A DNA stretch of 64,000 bases, taken from NCBI GenBank assembly GCA_951799445.1, contig OX637289.1:9391321-9455320 (forward strand), given 5' to 3'. This DNA is from Pseudisothecium myosuroides (taxonomy: Eukaryota > Streptophyta > Bryopsida > Hypnales > Lembophyllaceae). The first letter of the stretch is position 1, and every line of letters begins with the position of its first letter. The position numbers and the translations under genes are program-made. Positions 11,594 through 23,240 of the stretch are shown here, in pieces. The notes beneath the pieces are model-generated. The model did no database searches and was not told where the DNA came from. It worked only from the letters and a program-made list of their open reading frames with translations.

Positions 11594-13066
11594 CTAGGTT
11601 GTTTTTTTGCGTGGGAGGAAGTCACTCCACATAGGCTCCGGGCCTATTTCCTCTAATTCTGGACCGCTCTTTCCTACGGTATCGTTATACCACCTGTACC
11701 ACTTGAAACGATAATCATTCTCGGCCTTTAGATCAAGAAGCTCATTGGCCAATAAATGTACTCTCTGGTCACGCAACTGTACGCACTTTTGAAGCATTGC
11801 TAATTCCTCAGGATTACAACCATACTCGAAGGCTGCAGCCTCAGCATCCACCTTCGGGATGTTATGGATGGCGGCATCAAAATATTCTTTTTCTTTCTCT
11901 TTTATTTCAAGATTTAAGCTTTGTTTCTTGTTCTCTGCTTGACGGCGTCTGTGTTGAAGGGTTTCTAGTTTAGATTGCCATAAAAGGTAGATGTCCACTG
12001 TGAACTCTTTTCCACTTTCAAGTTCTTTCACATACAAATCTCGATTTCTCTTCAATTCAACAAAATCCTTCTCATTTTGTTCAACGATGTTCACCAAAGC
12101 CTTCACTCGTTGCTTCAACACATCCACGGCGGTCGGATTCGCTTCACATTGCTTTAAATTCTTCAATTGCTCACTCTTGGCACGCAGAGCAAACCTTGTA
12201 CTATCAATTTTTGCAATCAACAAAGTTCTATCATCTTCTGAATCGCTTTCACTACCACTTTGCAGTTGCTCTTGCAAAGAGGGGTTTGCTTGTACAGCCT
12301 GGGCCACATCTTCCATGACTTCATCAGAGCAAGGGGGAACTACGATGGGATCTTCGACCCTTTTCCTCTTCTGGTGAACTCCCAAGTCGCCCTTGTCTAG
12401 TTCTTTCATGACGACATCTTCATCGTCACTATGGAAAGAGTAGCCATCGTACTCATGTGTGTGCTCATCTGAGCTAGAAGTAGCTGACCACTGTACCAAA
12501 TCATTCGGAACGAATGACTTTCCACGCTTCACGGAGGTCAACATCTTTGTCAAATCAGTTGGTTCGTCTCCCGCCAAAATTGATACGTTCTGTGGATGCA
12601 CTCCAATGGGGACCTCCTTTAGTGTTGTCCAATCCACCTTCTTCTTCAACATAAGTTCAGCATACACCATTTTCACAAGATAGAAACAGAAATTATCGTT
12701 TCGGTAAGTTTCAGACTCCAAGTACAATTGCTGCCATACCTCGCAGCATCTAATCATGAAGTCTTGGTCCTTGGCGTGTGCAAGATTTGCTTTGTTCTGC
12801 TTCACGTGTTGCTTATGACGACACAGAGGAAATAACTTGTCAATGTGGCACCAATCCACATATTTTTGAACCATTTTGTAACTCCAAGGTTCAGGTTCAA
12901 TTCTTCAACCCTTGAAAGCCTTAATCTTAGGGTTGAGCAAGATGGGCACATGCTTCTTGTGGTTCTTTCCTTTCCGTTTTCAAAGCTTGTCGCGAATGGC
13001 CTTCTTCTCTAAGGCAGTGAGTGGCTCACTTTTGGAAGGGGGCGATGGTTCGAGCTCGTTCTCCAT
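11594..13066 (-). pseudogene. WCHIDKLFP-family cargo gene 2, coiled-coil protein
   Basis: The minus-strand frame opens at ATG 13066-13064 (MENELEPSPPSKSEPL) and runs to TAG at 11594. It carries two in-frame stops, TGA at 12982-12980 and TGA at 12907-12905. Alignment with paralogue 1 (DKNRKR, FKGWDEEPEPW) puts an Arg and a Trp at these points. From 12874 onward 426 codons are uninterrupted. They show YVDWCHIDKLFPLCRHKQH, then MVYAELMLKKKVDWTTLKE, an acidic region, and long coiled coils (about codons 215-345 of that stretch), ending in a Trp/Tyr-rich block (FKWYRWYND). Paralogues 1 and 3 share only the N-terminal domain; the coiled-coil and C-terminal parts diverge. Translation could still start at 12874 just before the family motif, so partial function is possible. 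Confidence 0.68.
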
Positions 13067-13363
13067 AGTGATCACTTTGTACGTTAAACGCTATTCTAGA
13101 TACTATGCCAAATGGGGATGCACAAGCACTTGTTCTACGAGAGTGACACTATAACCCCCTTGACCTTCACATTTACAAAATTACAATCATAAAAATTTAC
13201 AACCACAATCTACGCTAAAAATAATCTCGTGTAATTTACGGTCTATGCACCATTGCACCGGAATGGAAGAACCTGAGTTGAAGAAGGACAAAATATCCTC
13301 CCCCAAAACCAGGAATCCTCCCCTCACGAGTGTGCAGTCAGCCACTTCGAGGTGGGTGACAGT

Positions 13364-13672
13364 CATCGCGCAGAGGGGACGACTAACGACCGCCAGTCCA
13401 GGAGACTCCTGAAGTACCCGAAGTTGCTATGGGACGAGTGCGGGTCCCGCCCAGCCAAAGTCGCCCGATTGGTACCCGCCTGATTGATACCCGCCTGATT
13501 GATACCCGAGGTCGCTGGGGCGAGTGCGGGTCGGGAGGTACCCGCGGTCTCCACTGACACCCGCATTCTCGAGGGCCAGGTCGACCGTGGGTCTACGGAT
13601 CAGGTGCGGCAAGTGCAGGAATGGGTTGAACGCGGGTCCGGGAGCTACGACGGCGACCTCGGGTCCAACAGA
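13364..13672 (-). promoter_or_regulatory. GC-rich motif cluster 2, promoter of cargo gene 2
   Basis: It contains variants of ACCCGNNGTCGCCC in both orientations, for example GGGACGAGTGCGGGT at 13431-13445, and a small tandem of ATTGATACCCGCCTG (13480-13507). Read on the minus strand, it is followed by GGGTACTTCAGG and by a leader with CTGCGCGATGACTGTCACCC. That leader is shared with cargo gene 3, and the segment lies about 300 bp before the start codon. Confidence 0.62.
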
Positions 13673-13748
13673 GGCGAATTATTTATTTTTTAATTTGGTC
13701 GATTTTAGAAAGCTTAAAGTACTCTGCTGTTCAAGTGACCAATTCAGA

Positions 13749-14157
13749 GAGGAGGTAGGAAGCTTTAAAATCGACCATCTAAGGGCTGATCCTCCTTTTT
13801 TTATGTATTTTCTTGGATGAGAATAGTTTTAATTCCTTTTTCAGACAAAGAGGAATAGATGAGAAAAGATTGATACGTTGGCTTTGTATTTTTCCAAGCT
13901 TTTTTGAATCATTTGTGAATTTTCAAAGAAGTTGGGTCGTAGGTCCATATTTCTGACCCTAGGATTGTTCACAATCAATTCTAAAGAGAGGTACGGAAAC
14001 CAAAGAGAACGACTGGCTCTAGCAATTTTACAGTGTTTTTTTCCTTCATCCTCTTAAGGACTATAGAGGTCAATTTTAGAACCACCCCATGTCAATTTCA
14101 CAACTATTTATAGGGGCGGTGCTAAATGCCCTAACAGAGTTTGAGCCTCCTACTTTA
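13749..14157 (-). mobile_element. TAAGGTAGGAGGC-family MITE, diverged copy
   Basis: Termini resemble GAGGTAGGAAGC on the left and GAGCCTCCTACTTTAAT on the right. The interior matches, in reverse complement, the copy at 23975-24339, including TGGTTCTAAAATTGACCTCT and the CTATAAATAGTTG block. It lies directly upstream of motif cluster 2. Confidence 0.55.
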
Positions 14158-14519
14158 ATTGCCTTTCCTAAGAAGCTGAACCCTTCAAAACAATTATCAG
14201 TAAATTTTCATAAGAATTAAAATTCAATTTGCATCTAACCCAAGTCGTTTCAAGGTGTTTTTATTGGAGGGGTGAACAAACGGGAAACCAATTGCATAAA
14301 AAAAAAATACAAGACAGCCTAGCCAGAAGCATGGACAATGAAGAGATTATAAGCAAAAAAGAAGAAGAGAAGCAAACCAAGACTAAAGAGAAAGGCAGGG
14401 AGGAGGACCTTCCCTGGTCCAGCTGATCTAATTGCCTATATGAGTAGCTATAAGTGTATAACTGAAGAATCAAACCAGCCTTGGGTCATTTTAGGGTTTA
14501 GGGACCTTCATGGAATGAG

Positions 14520-15578
14520 TTCTAAATTTTGACCGGACAAATTGCAAGATATCTGCATTTGAAGTGGAAAAAAAAACTTTTCCAACACATTGCGGGACTA
14601 GTTTTTTGATTTTGAAGATTTTTAACTTATATGTTATCTATTATAGGCCTATAGGACTTTGAACTTTAAATCTTAATAGTGAAGAACTCATTTGAGCCGA
14701 CTTGAGCGTCTAGAGAAAGAATATATTCAAGAAAACTTAATTTTAATTCTCCAAAAAAATGTCAAGTACAAGTAGGTATGAGATAGAAGGAAAATCTAAA
14801 ATATTAAAATCTGAAATATAGAATTAAAATGCACTAATACCAATGGTGACATTGCTCTAGCAAGCAAAACAAAATGTAGGCTTTTCTAGTCCTTCCAAAA
14901 GGTGAAGTTTTATCTTTCAACATCTTAGGAAAAAAACAGGTATGTCCTATTACTTGTGCACTTTAGACAATCTGTCAGAAAATGGGTTGAAAACATATAT
15001 AAAAAAATTATACCAAATTTTTTTTTATATTCACTTGTAAATAACTTGTAAGGTTGAAGGTATTACTGAATGAAAGATAAAACTAATATGCTATTAATTT
15101 TTGGAAGAATTTGAAAATTGTTAATTTCAACGGTGAGAATATTCTAATAGAAAATTAATATCTTTTATTTTCATTTTCATTTCAAAATTTCAAAATCAAG
15201 AGCAAAAGATGACTTCGAATGTTTTTTCTACCTTCTAAAACCGCAAAATAAAACTCCTCATAACTCTTACCTCATTATTTGAAATTGAATGGTTCAATTT
15301 TTTGGAGGTAGGGATCAATCTACAGAATTCCAAATAAATATTTTTTATCTTTAAAAAAATAAAATTTTGCTGCCCTGTTTGACATTGAAATGGAAAAAAA
15401 ACCCTTTAACTTTTGCATTACTTATTGGAATGACACGAAACAAAGCTTCACATGTACATTATGATGAGTAGCATCCGTCCTAAAAGTTTCATGTAAAAAT
15501 TCCAAATTATAAAGTGAATAGAGCCTGCCCGAGTTCTCAAAAAGCTAAAAGTAGGCTCCTGGGTACTTTAGGGGTTAA
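14520..15578. mobile_element. TTAACCCC-family element, composite or diverged
   Basis: The left part carries the shared GCAAGATATCTGCATTTGAAG block; the right end is GGGTACTTTAGGGGTTAA (15578). The right two thirds (from about 14880) match the copy at 54365-55066, defining a second sequence subfamily. Left boundary uncertain. Confidence 0.5.
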
Positions 15579-16801
15579 TGAAAAAACTTCATGTATTGCA
15601 GTCAGGAACGCTAAGAACTGAGATGGACAATTTCATTAAAATGCTGGTATTCCAAGTGCCACTTGGATGGTCTGCCATTTTCACCATCTAGGAGAGGCAT
15701 AGATTTAGAACGGCTGTTTTGAACTGTTTTCATGCCATTTTAAAATAGTATTGCCATTTAAATGAAATTGCCCATTTAGGTCTTGAAGACCTCATTATTA
15801 TTATTATACTACTAAAATCATAACTCCCTTTGTAATATTACAAATGCTACCATTAATAATAGGGGCTCATGCTTGCTATGCTACACATTCATTGTATTAC
15901 ATATTAGTAAAATTTTGATATATTTGAATAGAATGCATGATAATGATTTCAATAAGTCTTTGAAATAATTAATTTTAATATTTTGTAAAAATATTTTCAA
16001 TCATGCATATATAAAAATAATATTTTCACACAATGTTATATTACAGAAATAGAGTAGTAGTTTGCAATCACCTCTGTAATATCACTTTTACAGCTTTTAT
16101 GATTTCAAAATTCTATTGCTACTACCAAATGATTTGAGAAATTTATTCAATTCAAGCGATTTTGGATTTCACAACAATTAAGTTGTTCATGAAATTTTAA
16201 AAAAAAATTCTTTTCAATTCACCAAGTTTTTGGGTTGCCATTGTTCGTAACAATTGAGTCAACTTTTGAATGCATTACAATAAATGTGTATCTTTTACAA
16301 TATTCACCATTTCATATATTTCATTCATCATTCAATAAATTTATCTTGTACGTTTCAATATAGGCTTACTTATAAACAAAATTATACAAAGATTTTAGTA
16401 ATTTTTATTTGAAGATTTATTGAGATTTTTGTTCTGCATTTTATCTAATATATAAAAATTCTAATAAAATTCTAATGATGAATGCGTAGCATAGCAAAGC
16501 GCCAACCGCTAATTAACGTTAAAAATGCAAAACTTTTAGTCATTGATAATAGAATTCAATCATTGGTAGCAAAAACACTCATGACATAAATTATACAATG
16601 TTTGTGCCTAAAATTAGAATTTGAGGTAGAACACATTGAACAACACAATTTGCACATACAATCATCCATACTTTAAAAAAATTAGCACTTCATATAAAAT
16701 GTAGTTTATGAGTTCATAGTGCTATTCCCAAATGGGAGATGAACAACGTCCTCTACATTCTTGTTCTTGCTAAAACAATAACATTGTATCTAACTACTCT
16801 A
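15579..16801. other. AT-rich spacer, nothing recognised
   Basis: 3' flank of the kinase-like gene; no gene or repeat identified. Confidence 0.4.
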
Positions 16802-18388
16802 CTACACGACAGAATCCCGGAAAACTAATTCGGGAGGCTTCATCAACCACGGTTTACCCATGAGCATGTCCACCACTTCAGCGCATGTTCGTCTTTTTTC
16901 AACATCAGGCTCGGTAAGTTCACATAGCTTCATCGCAAAGTATCGTTGTGTGTCGACATTTATGAATAAGTCCACATCGAAGTCGTGTCCATTTCCAATT
17001 TTCATCGACTAGGCCAGCTTCCCTATAGAAAACGAATCCGACTTCACCGTATATTTGTGTGTTGCTTGCATCATCTCTAGACTCCTTTCCAGGTCTTCAT
17101 TTGAATACATATAGAACAACTCCGGAGCCACCCACCATTTTCCTTTGAAGTAACGATCCTTGTCTTCTTCTCTTCTATATGCATAATGTGAGGCGTATCC
17201 TTCATGAATGCGACTAGCAAGTCCCCAATCACAAATCCCGATGTTGATAACGTCTTCAGAGTATCCCAGAAAATGAAACAATACGTTTTGAGGGGACAAG
17301 TCATTGTGTAGCACCCCTGCTTGGTGCACAAGACTTGTGACATACACCAAAGCCCAAGCCAACTTCGCCTTGTGCCTTCGGTACAAGCTAATTTTTTGTA
17401 CCTCTTCTCCTGTAAGTTCCTTCACCAGCTTGATTTGATTCCATTCAGCATGTATCACCACCTTATCGTTGAGAACAATCATGTTCTTTAAATGACCACC
17501 ATTCCACCATAATGTGAACGCCTCCATTGTATAGTCATGGACAGCCAAGAATTTAATAATGGCTGGATGATTCAATGGACAGGCAAGGGCCTCTGTGGAA
17601 CGATCCACCCTTGCCTCACGTGGGTTTGTTGCTTTTGACACTTTCCCTGCAAAATGTACATGTCGCGGGATTATATCCATTCCTTCAATGCGTACTTTGC
17701 GCACCTTCCCGTATCCACCCTGGTTGTCGTATCCAGTGAGGGCAACAACTTAAGCCTCTCTAGAGATCCACGTGACACATGATGCACCATCCTTAGACAA
17801 TTGAGCCTTCAATGCAGTAGCAAGCCATCCGATACCCCTAGTTTGTTGTCTTGACAATCTTTTTGCTGCATCTTGCCACCAATCCATCTTCTGGCGAAAC
17901 TCCCTTGCCGCCTCCCCCTCTAGAAATCCGGGCACAAGAGGGCGCAACTCAAGCATTAATCTCTTAGTGTTGAATATGCATGCTTGCTGACAGTTTGATA
18001 TCCAAGTGTGAATTCGGTTATGGTACACATCTTGCACGTCTTTATATTCCGCATTCTCATTGCACTTTTCCGTAATTAGAGCCAGGAAATCATCCTTCAA
18101 CTTCTCAATGCCTGGCCCTTTATTTCTCAAGTACTTCTTCTCCAAATATTGGGCGCTTTTTTCCTCGTACCATTGCAAGGCCATCATGTATACAAAGGTC
18201 ATATATCTTGGTGGAGGATAATCCGGATCCTTCTCGTTTGTTGTCCTTGGCTTCTTTGGTTTTGATGGACCTGCGCCCCCCATTTGCCCACTTGCAGATA
18301 TATCCGGAAGAAACTGACTAGGATGGTCAAGGTCCCTATCCCAAATAGAGATCCGTGATGTACTGCTCCCTTCCCGTGGATCAGACAT
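16802..18388 (-). pseudogene. Cargo gene: divergent protein kinase with a novel N-terminal region
   Basis: One minus-strand frame of 529 codons runs from ATG 18388 to TAG 16802. It is broken by TAA at 17752-17750 and TAG at 17011-17009. The first 212 codons are an unrecognised, largely helical region after a disordered Ser/Pro/Lys-rich start. The kinase part begins right after the first stop, with a Gly-rich loop (NQGGYGKVRKV) and FAGK as the likely ATP-binding Lys. It continues with VLHNDLSPQN as the catalytic loop (Asp and Asn kept, HRD changed to HND), CDWG in place of DFG, WWVAPEL as the APE motif, and a C-lobe ending near GKPWLMKPPELV. The loop, Lys and Asp residues suggest the ancestor was catalytically capable. 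The second stop sits where Trp fits (GKLA-stop-SMK). Substrate unknown. No close class is obvious, so it may be a captured host kinase or a long-resident element gene. Confidence 0.68.
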
Positions 18389-18529
18389 GGTTGTTGTTAG
18401 TGATAGTGATCGCTTTCTTCAACTTCGGGCGTAGAAACTGCAAAAAATCCCCCCCCCCAACTCCCCCCTTGGCCCACGGGCACGCATTCAGCCACTTTGA
18501 GGTGGGTGAAAGCCATTGCGCAGGGCCAA

Positions 18530-18690
18530 GAGTGGCGACTCTGGGTCCAGGCGACCGCTTAAATACCCAAGTTCGCACTGGGGCGCGTGCAGGTCTGATG
18601 GCGACCGCGGGTTTGGACGACCGCGGGTTCCCGCGTCAAGGGGCGACTACGGGTTTCGGCAGAGATTGGGCGACTTCGGGTAGGGAGACC
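18530..18690 (-). promoter_or_regulatory. GC-rich motif cluster 3, promoter of the kinase-like gene
   Basis: Motif copies include GGGCGACTACGGGT at 18641-18654 and GGACGACCGCGGGTT. On the minus strand they are followed by TATTTAAG (18565-18558), a plausible TATA box. A leader with CTGCGCAATGGCTTTCACCC and a run of C follows, then the ATG at 18388. Confidence 0.62.
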
Positions 18691-18705
18691 TCTGGTACTG
18701 GAGGG

Positions 18706-19060
18706 CCTTTTCTCATTTTTTTTAACTTCATGCCAAAGTGGCGATATAAAATGTTAGAGTGGTGCTCCAAATTTCAACATTAATCCACATATTGGAAAGA
18801 AAATATCAAATTTGCACATATTACATGTCTATAACTCTATATTCATCCACCACTTGGCAATTTCGTACAATAATTTTTTGTAGGTCGGAGTTTCTAGGTG
18901 AAAGAATCTCCAATTGGTCGAATACATTGAGCAAACTACTTAAAAAAAGGCTAATAGGTGCGCAAACTCCAGAAGGATCAATTTACCACCTCAAGCAATG
19001 ACTCCCACTTTTAGTCTCGGGTTAGAAAAAACCTCCGGCTTGTCGCCCGTCATTAAATAT
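18706..19060. other. Spacer upstream of the kinase promoter
   Basis: No gene or clear repeat seen. Confidence 0.35.
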
Positions 19061-20005
19061 TTAACCCCTAAAGGTCAGAGACTATGTTTTCACCAAAACC
19101 ACTCCAAAACTGCCATTTCTAATATAAGTACCAAACTTTAGAAAAAAAACATTTTTGGACACATGTAACCGTAAGATCTTATAGAACATTGGTTTGAAAA
19201 GATGTGGAACAAATTTTAGAATTTTCCGCCGTGCGGATTGGAAAATATTAGCTTTTGAATTGACAAAACCCCTTTTTTGGTCCCTTCAAAAATCATGGCA
19301 GCTGCATTTCACAAGGTCACATTTTTATGAAAGAATGCCCAAAATGGTGGTCACTCTTTGGATTCATTCTTCTAGGCAAGTTGGCTACATGCTTGCAAAA
19401 TTTGAGATCATTTGGAATTGCACAACATATAGGAAAAAAATAGTAAGTAGAAAGAAGTAGAGAATGATTCAAAACACTAAATTGTTAAGAATTTATTTAT
19501 GGAATTGAAAAATGCCAATCCCAACGCTTGTAATGTTGTAATAAAAAATCTAAATCCTATTTTGTTAATTTTTTTTCAAAAATATTGGAAATTGAGTGAA
19601 ATAAAGGACTTCAAAGTTTATTTTAGAGTAGAGATTCCATAACTACCCTCAAACTAAGAATCCTCATAACTTTTGACTCATTAATCCAAATGGAATGATT
19701 TGAAGCTTTCTACGTACATATAAATCTAAAGAATCAATTTCAAATTTTTATTTTAAAAGAAAATGATTTTTAAAGAAATTTTTTGAGTTGCCCGGATTGC
19801 CCGCCGTACACAAAAAAATTACATATCATACAATAACTTTTTAACCATGTAGTCAAAACTTATTAAAATTATTGGGCCTTAAAGCTACTCCTCGGGAACA
19901 TCTTGTGTGAAAATTTCAAAGAAAAAAAATAAAAAATCCACTCGTAATGAGCTGCCCAAAATCACTATGTTGTCAAAAAACGGTGTTTGGACCTTTAGGA
20001 GTTAA
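19061..20005 (+). mobile_element. TTAACCCC-family MITE, subfamily II
   Basis: Left end TTAACCCCTAAAGGTCAG, right end GGACCTTTAGGAGTTAA; 945 bp. The interior matches the copies at 46649-47583 and, reversed, 51981-52862 (blocks TAACCGTAAGATCTTATAG and GTCACTCTTTGGATTC). Non-coding. Confidence 0.78.
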
Positions 20006-20427
20006 GGTGAAAGTGAGTCAGTCACATTTGTCGGGGCCTAGGTTTTTGAAGCTCTATGCTTTTTTTCCTTTCCTAACTTTTGAGGGGTGAAAGTCAATCA
20101 CTCCCATTTTCAAGATTCCCCCATAAAATAATTCTACATTTTTATGTCAATAATGTCCGCTAAACTACTAGTATGTCAAATTTCCCGAGCTTATCAGTCT
20201 ACATGTGAAATGATTACTGAAAGAACTAAAATCCCGTTCACTATTCCACCACCTTGATGATAAAACCTTATAATAAATCCTAAACCCATAAGTGAAATTG
20301 TTGTTGTTCTTCATCCTTTGTGGGTTCTAACATTTCAAGTTCGAATTCCTAAGGTTAAGAATTACAAGAAGTGGGAGCACTTATCAAAGTTTAGGTTCTT
20401 CATGAATTTTCTAAAATTCCTACAAAC
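20006..20427. other. Spacer between two MITEs
   Basis: AT-rich, nothing recognised. Confidence 0.35.
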
Positions 20428-21371
20428 TTAACCCCTAAAGGCCCAAGGCATTTTTTCTGCCAAAAAACCATCAAAACTGCCATTTCTATAGCAAGGAGTA
20501 AAAAAAAATGAAAAATGTTTTTTTTGCACATCTAACCATAGGATCTTACACCTAACTATTATAAGAATGTGTGGAAAAAATTTCAGAATTTTTGACCGCT
20601 TAGATTGCAAGATATCTGCGTTTAAAGTGGAAAAAACAAGTATTTCAGCACATTGCAAGACTAGATTTTTTTACTTTAAACATTTTTCACTTAAATTTTT
20701 TGCACTACAGAGTTTTGTGCTTGAAATCTTTATAGTGGAAAATTGAGCTGAGAGTCTAGGGGAAAAAAAAAATATTCAAAAAAACTTAATTATCATTCCT
20801 AAAAAAATTATTAAGTAGAAGTAGGTACAAGATAGAAGGAAAATCTAAAATATTAATATCTCTTAGATGGAATTAAAATATACTAATCCCAATGGTGAGA
20901 TTGTTCTAGCAAGTACACTAAACCATGAGAATTTTTTTTTTTTTTAAATTGCAAAAATAGCATTTAGAAATGATTCCTACAAGTTATTTTTTTCAAGAAG
21001 ATGCTCTAACTGCCCGAAAAACAAGAATGTCCATAACTTCCTCATAACAAATCCAAATGAAATGAATCAAAGCTTTCCAGATAGACAAAAATATAATCTA
21101 CAAGAAAAAAAATATTAAAAAAAAAAAATCAAAATTTTGCCAAATTTTTCTTGCTGACCAGACTGCCCAGTTACAAAAAAAAAGTAACATATTTGGCCAT
21201 AACTTTTGATTCCTATTTCCAAATGTCTTGAAATTTAGTGCATATGAAAGATATTCCTTGCGCCCACCTTTTATTAAAATTTCAGCTTAAAATATGGAAG
21301 TCTCTAGTCACACGGACCTGCCCAAAATTTCTATACGGCCAAAAAACGCATGCCGGTCCTTTAAGGGTTAA
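20428..21371. mobile_element. TTAACCCC-family MITE, mosaic of subfamilies I and II
   Basis: Left end TTAACCCCTAAAGGCCCAAG with subfamily I interior (CACCTAACTATTATAAGAAT). The right quarter is subfamily II, ending AACGCATGCCGGTCC then TTTAAGGGTTAA. 944 bp, non-coding. Confidence 0.75.
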
Positions 21372-22290
21372 AAGAGGCTTTTGGCATTTAGAAGAAAAGG
21401 CACCATTCCACAATACTTTGAAGTGAAAAGAACCGTAATCAAATTTTGGTTTGCAGTAGTTTATGTTTCTTCTAAAGTCATTTTCAAGTGATATTGTGTG
21501 AGCATCTTCCATTCAATATTGAAAATTCAATGATTATGTTTTTGTATTCCTGATGATTTGATACCCATTTAGAGTTGCAACCCTTCATGTTCTAGTATTT
21601 AAGCCTCTCAAAAATAGGCCTCAAATTCATAAGATTAGAGAGAACAAATGTCTTTGTGAATTAGGTTATTGAAATTATATAGTCTATTTGATAATTTTTC
21701 AATGAAATTAGGCTTACGTAATTTATGCACTTCATTTTCAAATTTTTGTGGTCACCAATTTGTAAGTATCAAAACCGAAAACGAGTATTTCAAGAACTAA
21801 ATCTTTTTCACTAATTTAACACCTTCATGGCCACCAGCCAACCCCAATAACATTTCAATAAGTGATATTGTCATGGGTTTTTGGCTCATATAATCATTAA
21901 CATGTCTTGTTTTAGGTTGTATGCTTTTGCCTTTTGCCTTAAAGAATATTCATAGAACTTGTCAAGCAACACATTTGAGATTAAATTTGGTAAAAATTCA
22001 TAGAAGACCTAAAATTAACTTCTACATATAGGGTTATGAAGTCAACAACCAATAAACGCTTTGCTAATGATGTAAATACAAATGGCATACTCAGAAGTTT
22101 TGTACTTTAATCCCTAACAAACCAGGCTTATTACCTCCCCAACATTCTTATCAAAACTCCAAATTGAATGAATTAAAGCTTCACATGTGGACATAAGTAT
22201 AGTACTCAAGAAAAAGAAATACACAAAAACTGTTTTGCCTTTTTTTAATTTGTGTGCCACACTTATGTACTTCACCTGAATTCCTGAGGT
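21372..22290. other. AT-rich spacer
   Basis: No gene or repeat recognised. Confidence 0.35.
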
Positions 22291-22309
22291 AAGTCTTCCA
22301 CCCGAGGCC

Positions 22310-22995
22310 GCCTCGGACCCGCAGTCGCCCTTGATCGCCCACCCGAAGTCGCCCTGTGACCCAAAGTCGCCCCTAGAAAGAACAATTGTCGCCACTTTTT
22401 TGTGGCACTTCGTGCACCAGCGTTCGACAAGGACCTGCACTCGCCCTGTGACCTGAAGTCGCCCTTTGAAAGAGCAATTGTCGCCACTTTTTTGGGCACT
22501 TTGTGCACCAGCGTTCGACAAGGACCCGCACTCGCCCTGTGACCCGAAGTCGCCCCTAGAAAGAGCAATTGTGGATACCTTTTTGGGCAATTCCTGCACC
22601 AGCGTTCGACAAAGGACCCACACTCGCCCTGTGACCCGAAGTCGCCCCTTGAAAGAGCAATTGTGGACACCTTTTTGGACACTTTGTGCACCAGCGTTCG
22701 ACAAGGACCCGCACTCGCCCTGTGACCTGAAGTCGCCCCTTGAAAGAGCAATTGTGGACACCTTTTTGGGCACTTCCTGCACCAGCGTTCGACAAGGACC
22801 CGCACTCGCCCTGTGACCCGAAGTCGCCCCTTGAAAGAGCAATTGTGGACACCTTTTTGGACACTTCCTGCACCAGCGTTCGACAAGGACCCGCACTCGC
22901 CCTGTGACCCGAAGTCGCCCTCACCGAGGAACGAATTGTGGGCACATTCTGTGCCACTTTCTGCAGCAGCGGTCGACAAGGACCCGCACCCGCCC
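22310..22995 (+). repeat. Seven-unit 91-bp tandem array built from the element's GC motif (cluster 4)
   Basis: The anchor CACCAGCGTTCGAC recurs at 22415, 22506, 22597, 22689, 22780 and 22871, with a variant at 22964: steps of 91-93 bp. Each unit has a pair of motif variants (ACCCGCACTCGCCC and ACCCGAAGTCGCCC) plus a less GC-rich spacer, GAAAGAGCAATTGTGGACAC. The long minus-strand frames here are products of the repeat (91 is not a multiple of 3, so the frame rotates) and are not counted as genes. No gene follows directly downstream, unlike the other internal clusters. Confidence 0.8.
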
Positions 22996-23182
22996 TTGGT
23001 CCACCAAGCCAAACAGTAAGGTAACAGCTGCAGGATTCCCTAATCCGATGTGGGTGCTCCCTATTCCATAGTTCTGTAAAGGAATTTTGCATTAAATGAG
23101 CGCTCTGAATTCCTTGTGAACGAATATTGTGTCAAAAGTGAACTACAATTTAGTTACAATTTAGTTTAAAGTATAAAGTCCT

Positions 23183-23220
23183 CCCAAACCCTAAACCCTA
23201 AACCCTATACCCTAAACCTT
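23183..23220. repeat. Interstitial telomere-type tract (CCCTAAA)n
   Basis: About five CCCTAAA units, one imperfect (CCCTATA), matching the common plant telomere repeat. It lies between the 91-bp array and the 250-bp tandem repeat, inside the giant element. Confidence 0.75.
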
Positions 23221-23240
23221 AAAACCATAACCTTTAAACA

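Noticed and set aside
13363..13820. Short frames around the second GC cluster
   Set aside because: Same cause; promoter sequence of the minus-strand gene.
22114..23092. Minus-strand frames up to 260 codons with Cys-rich repeats
   Set aside because: They are the 91-bp tandem array read in rotating frames; 91 is not divisible by three and no start or domain is credible.
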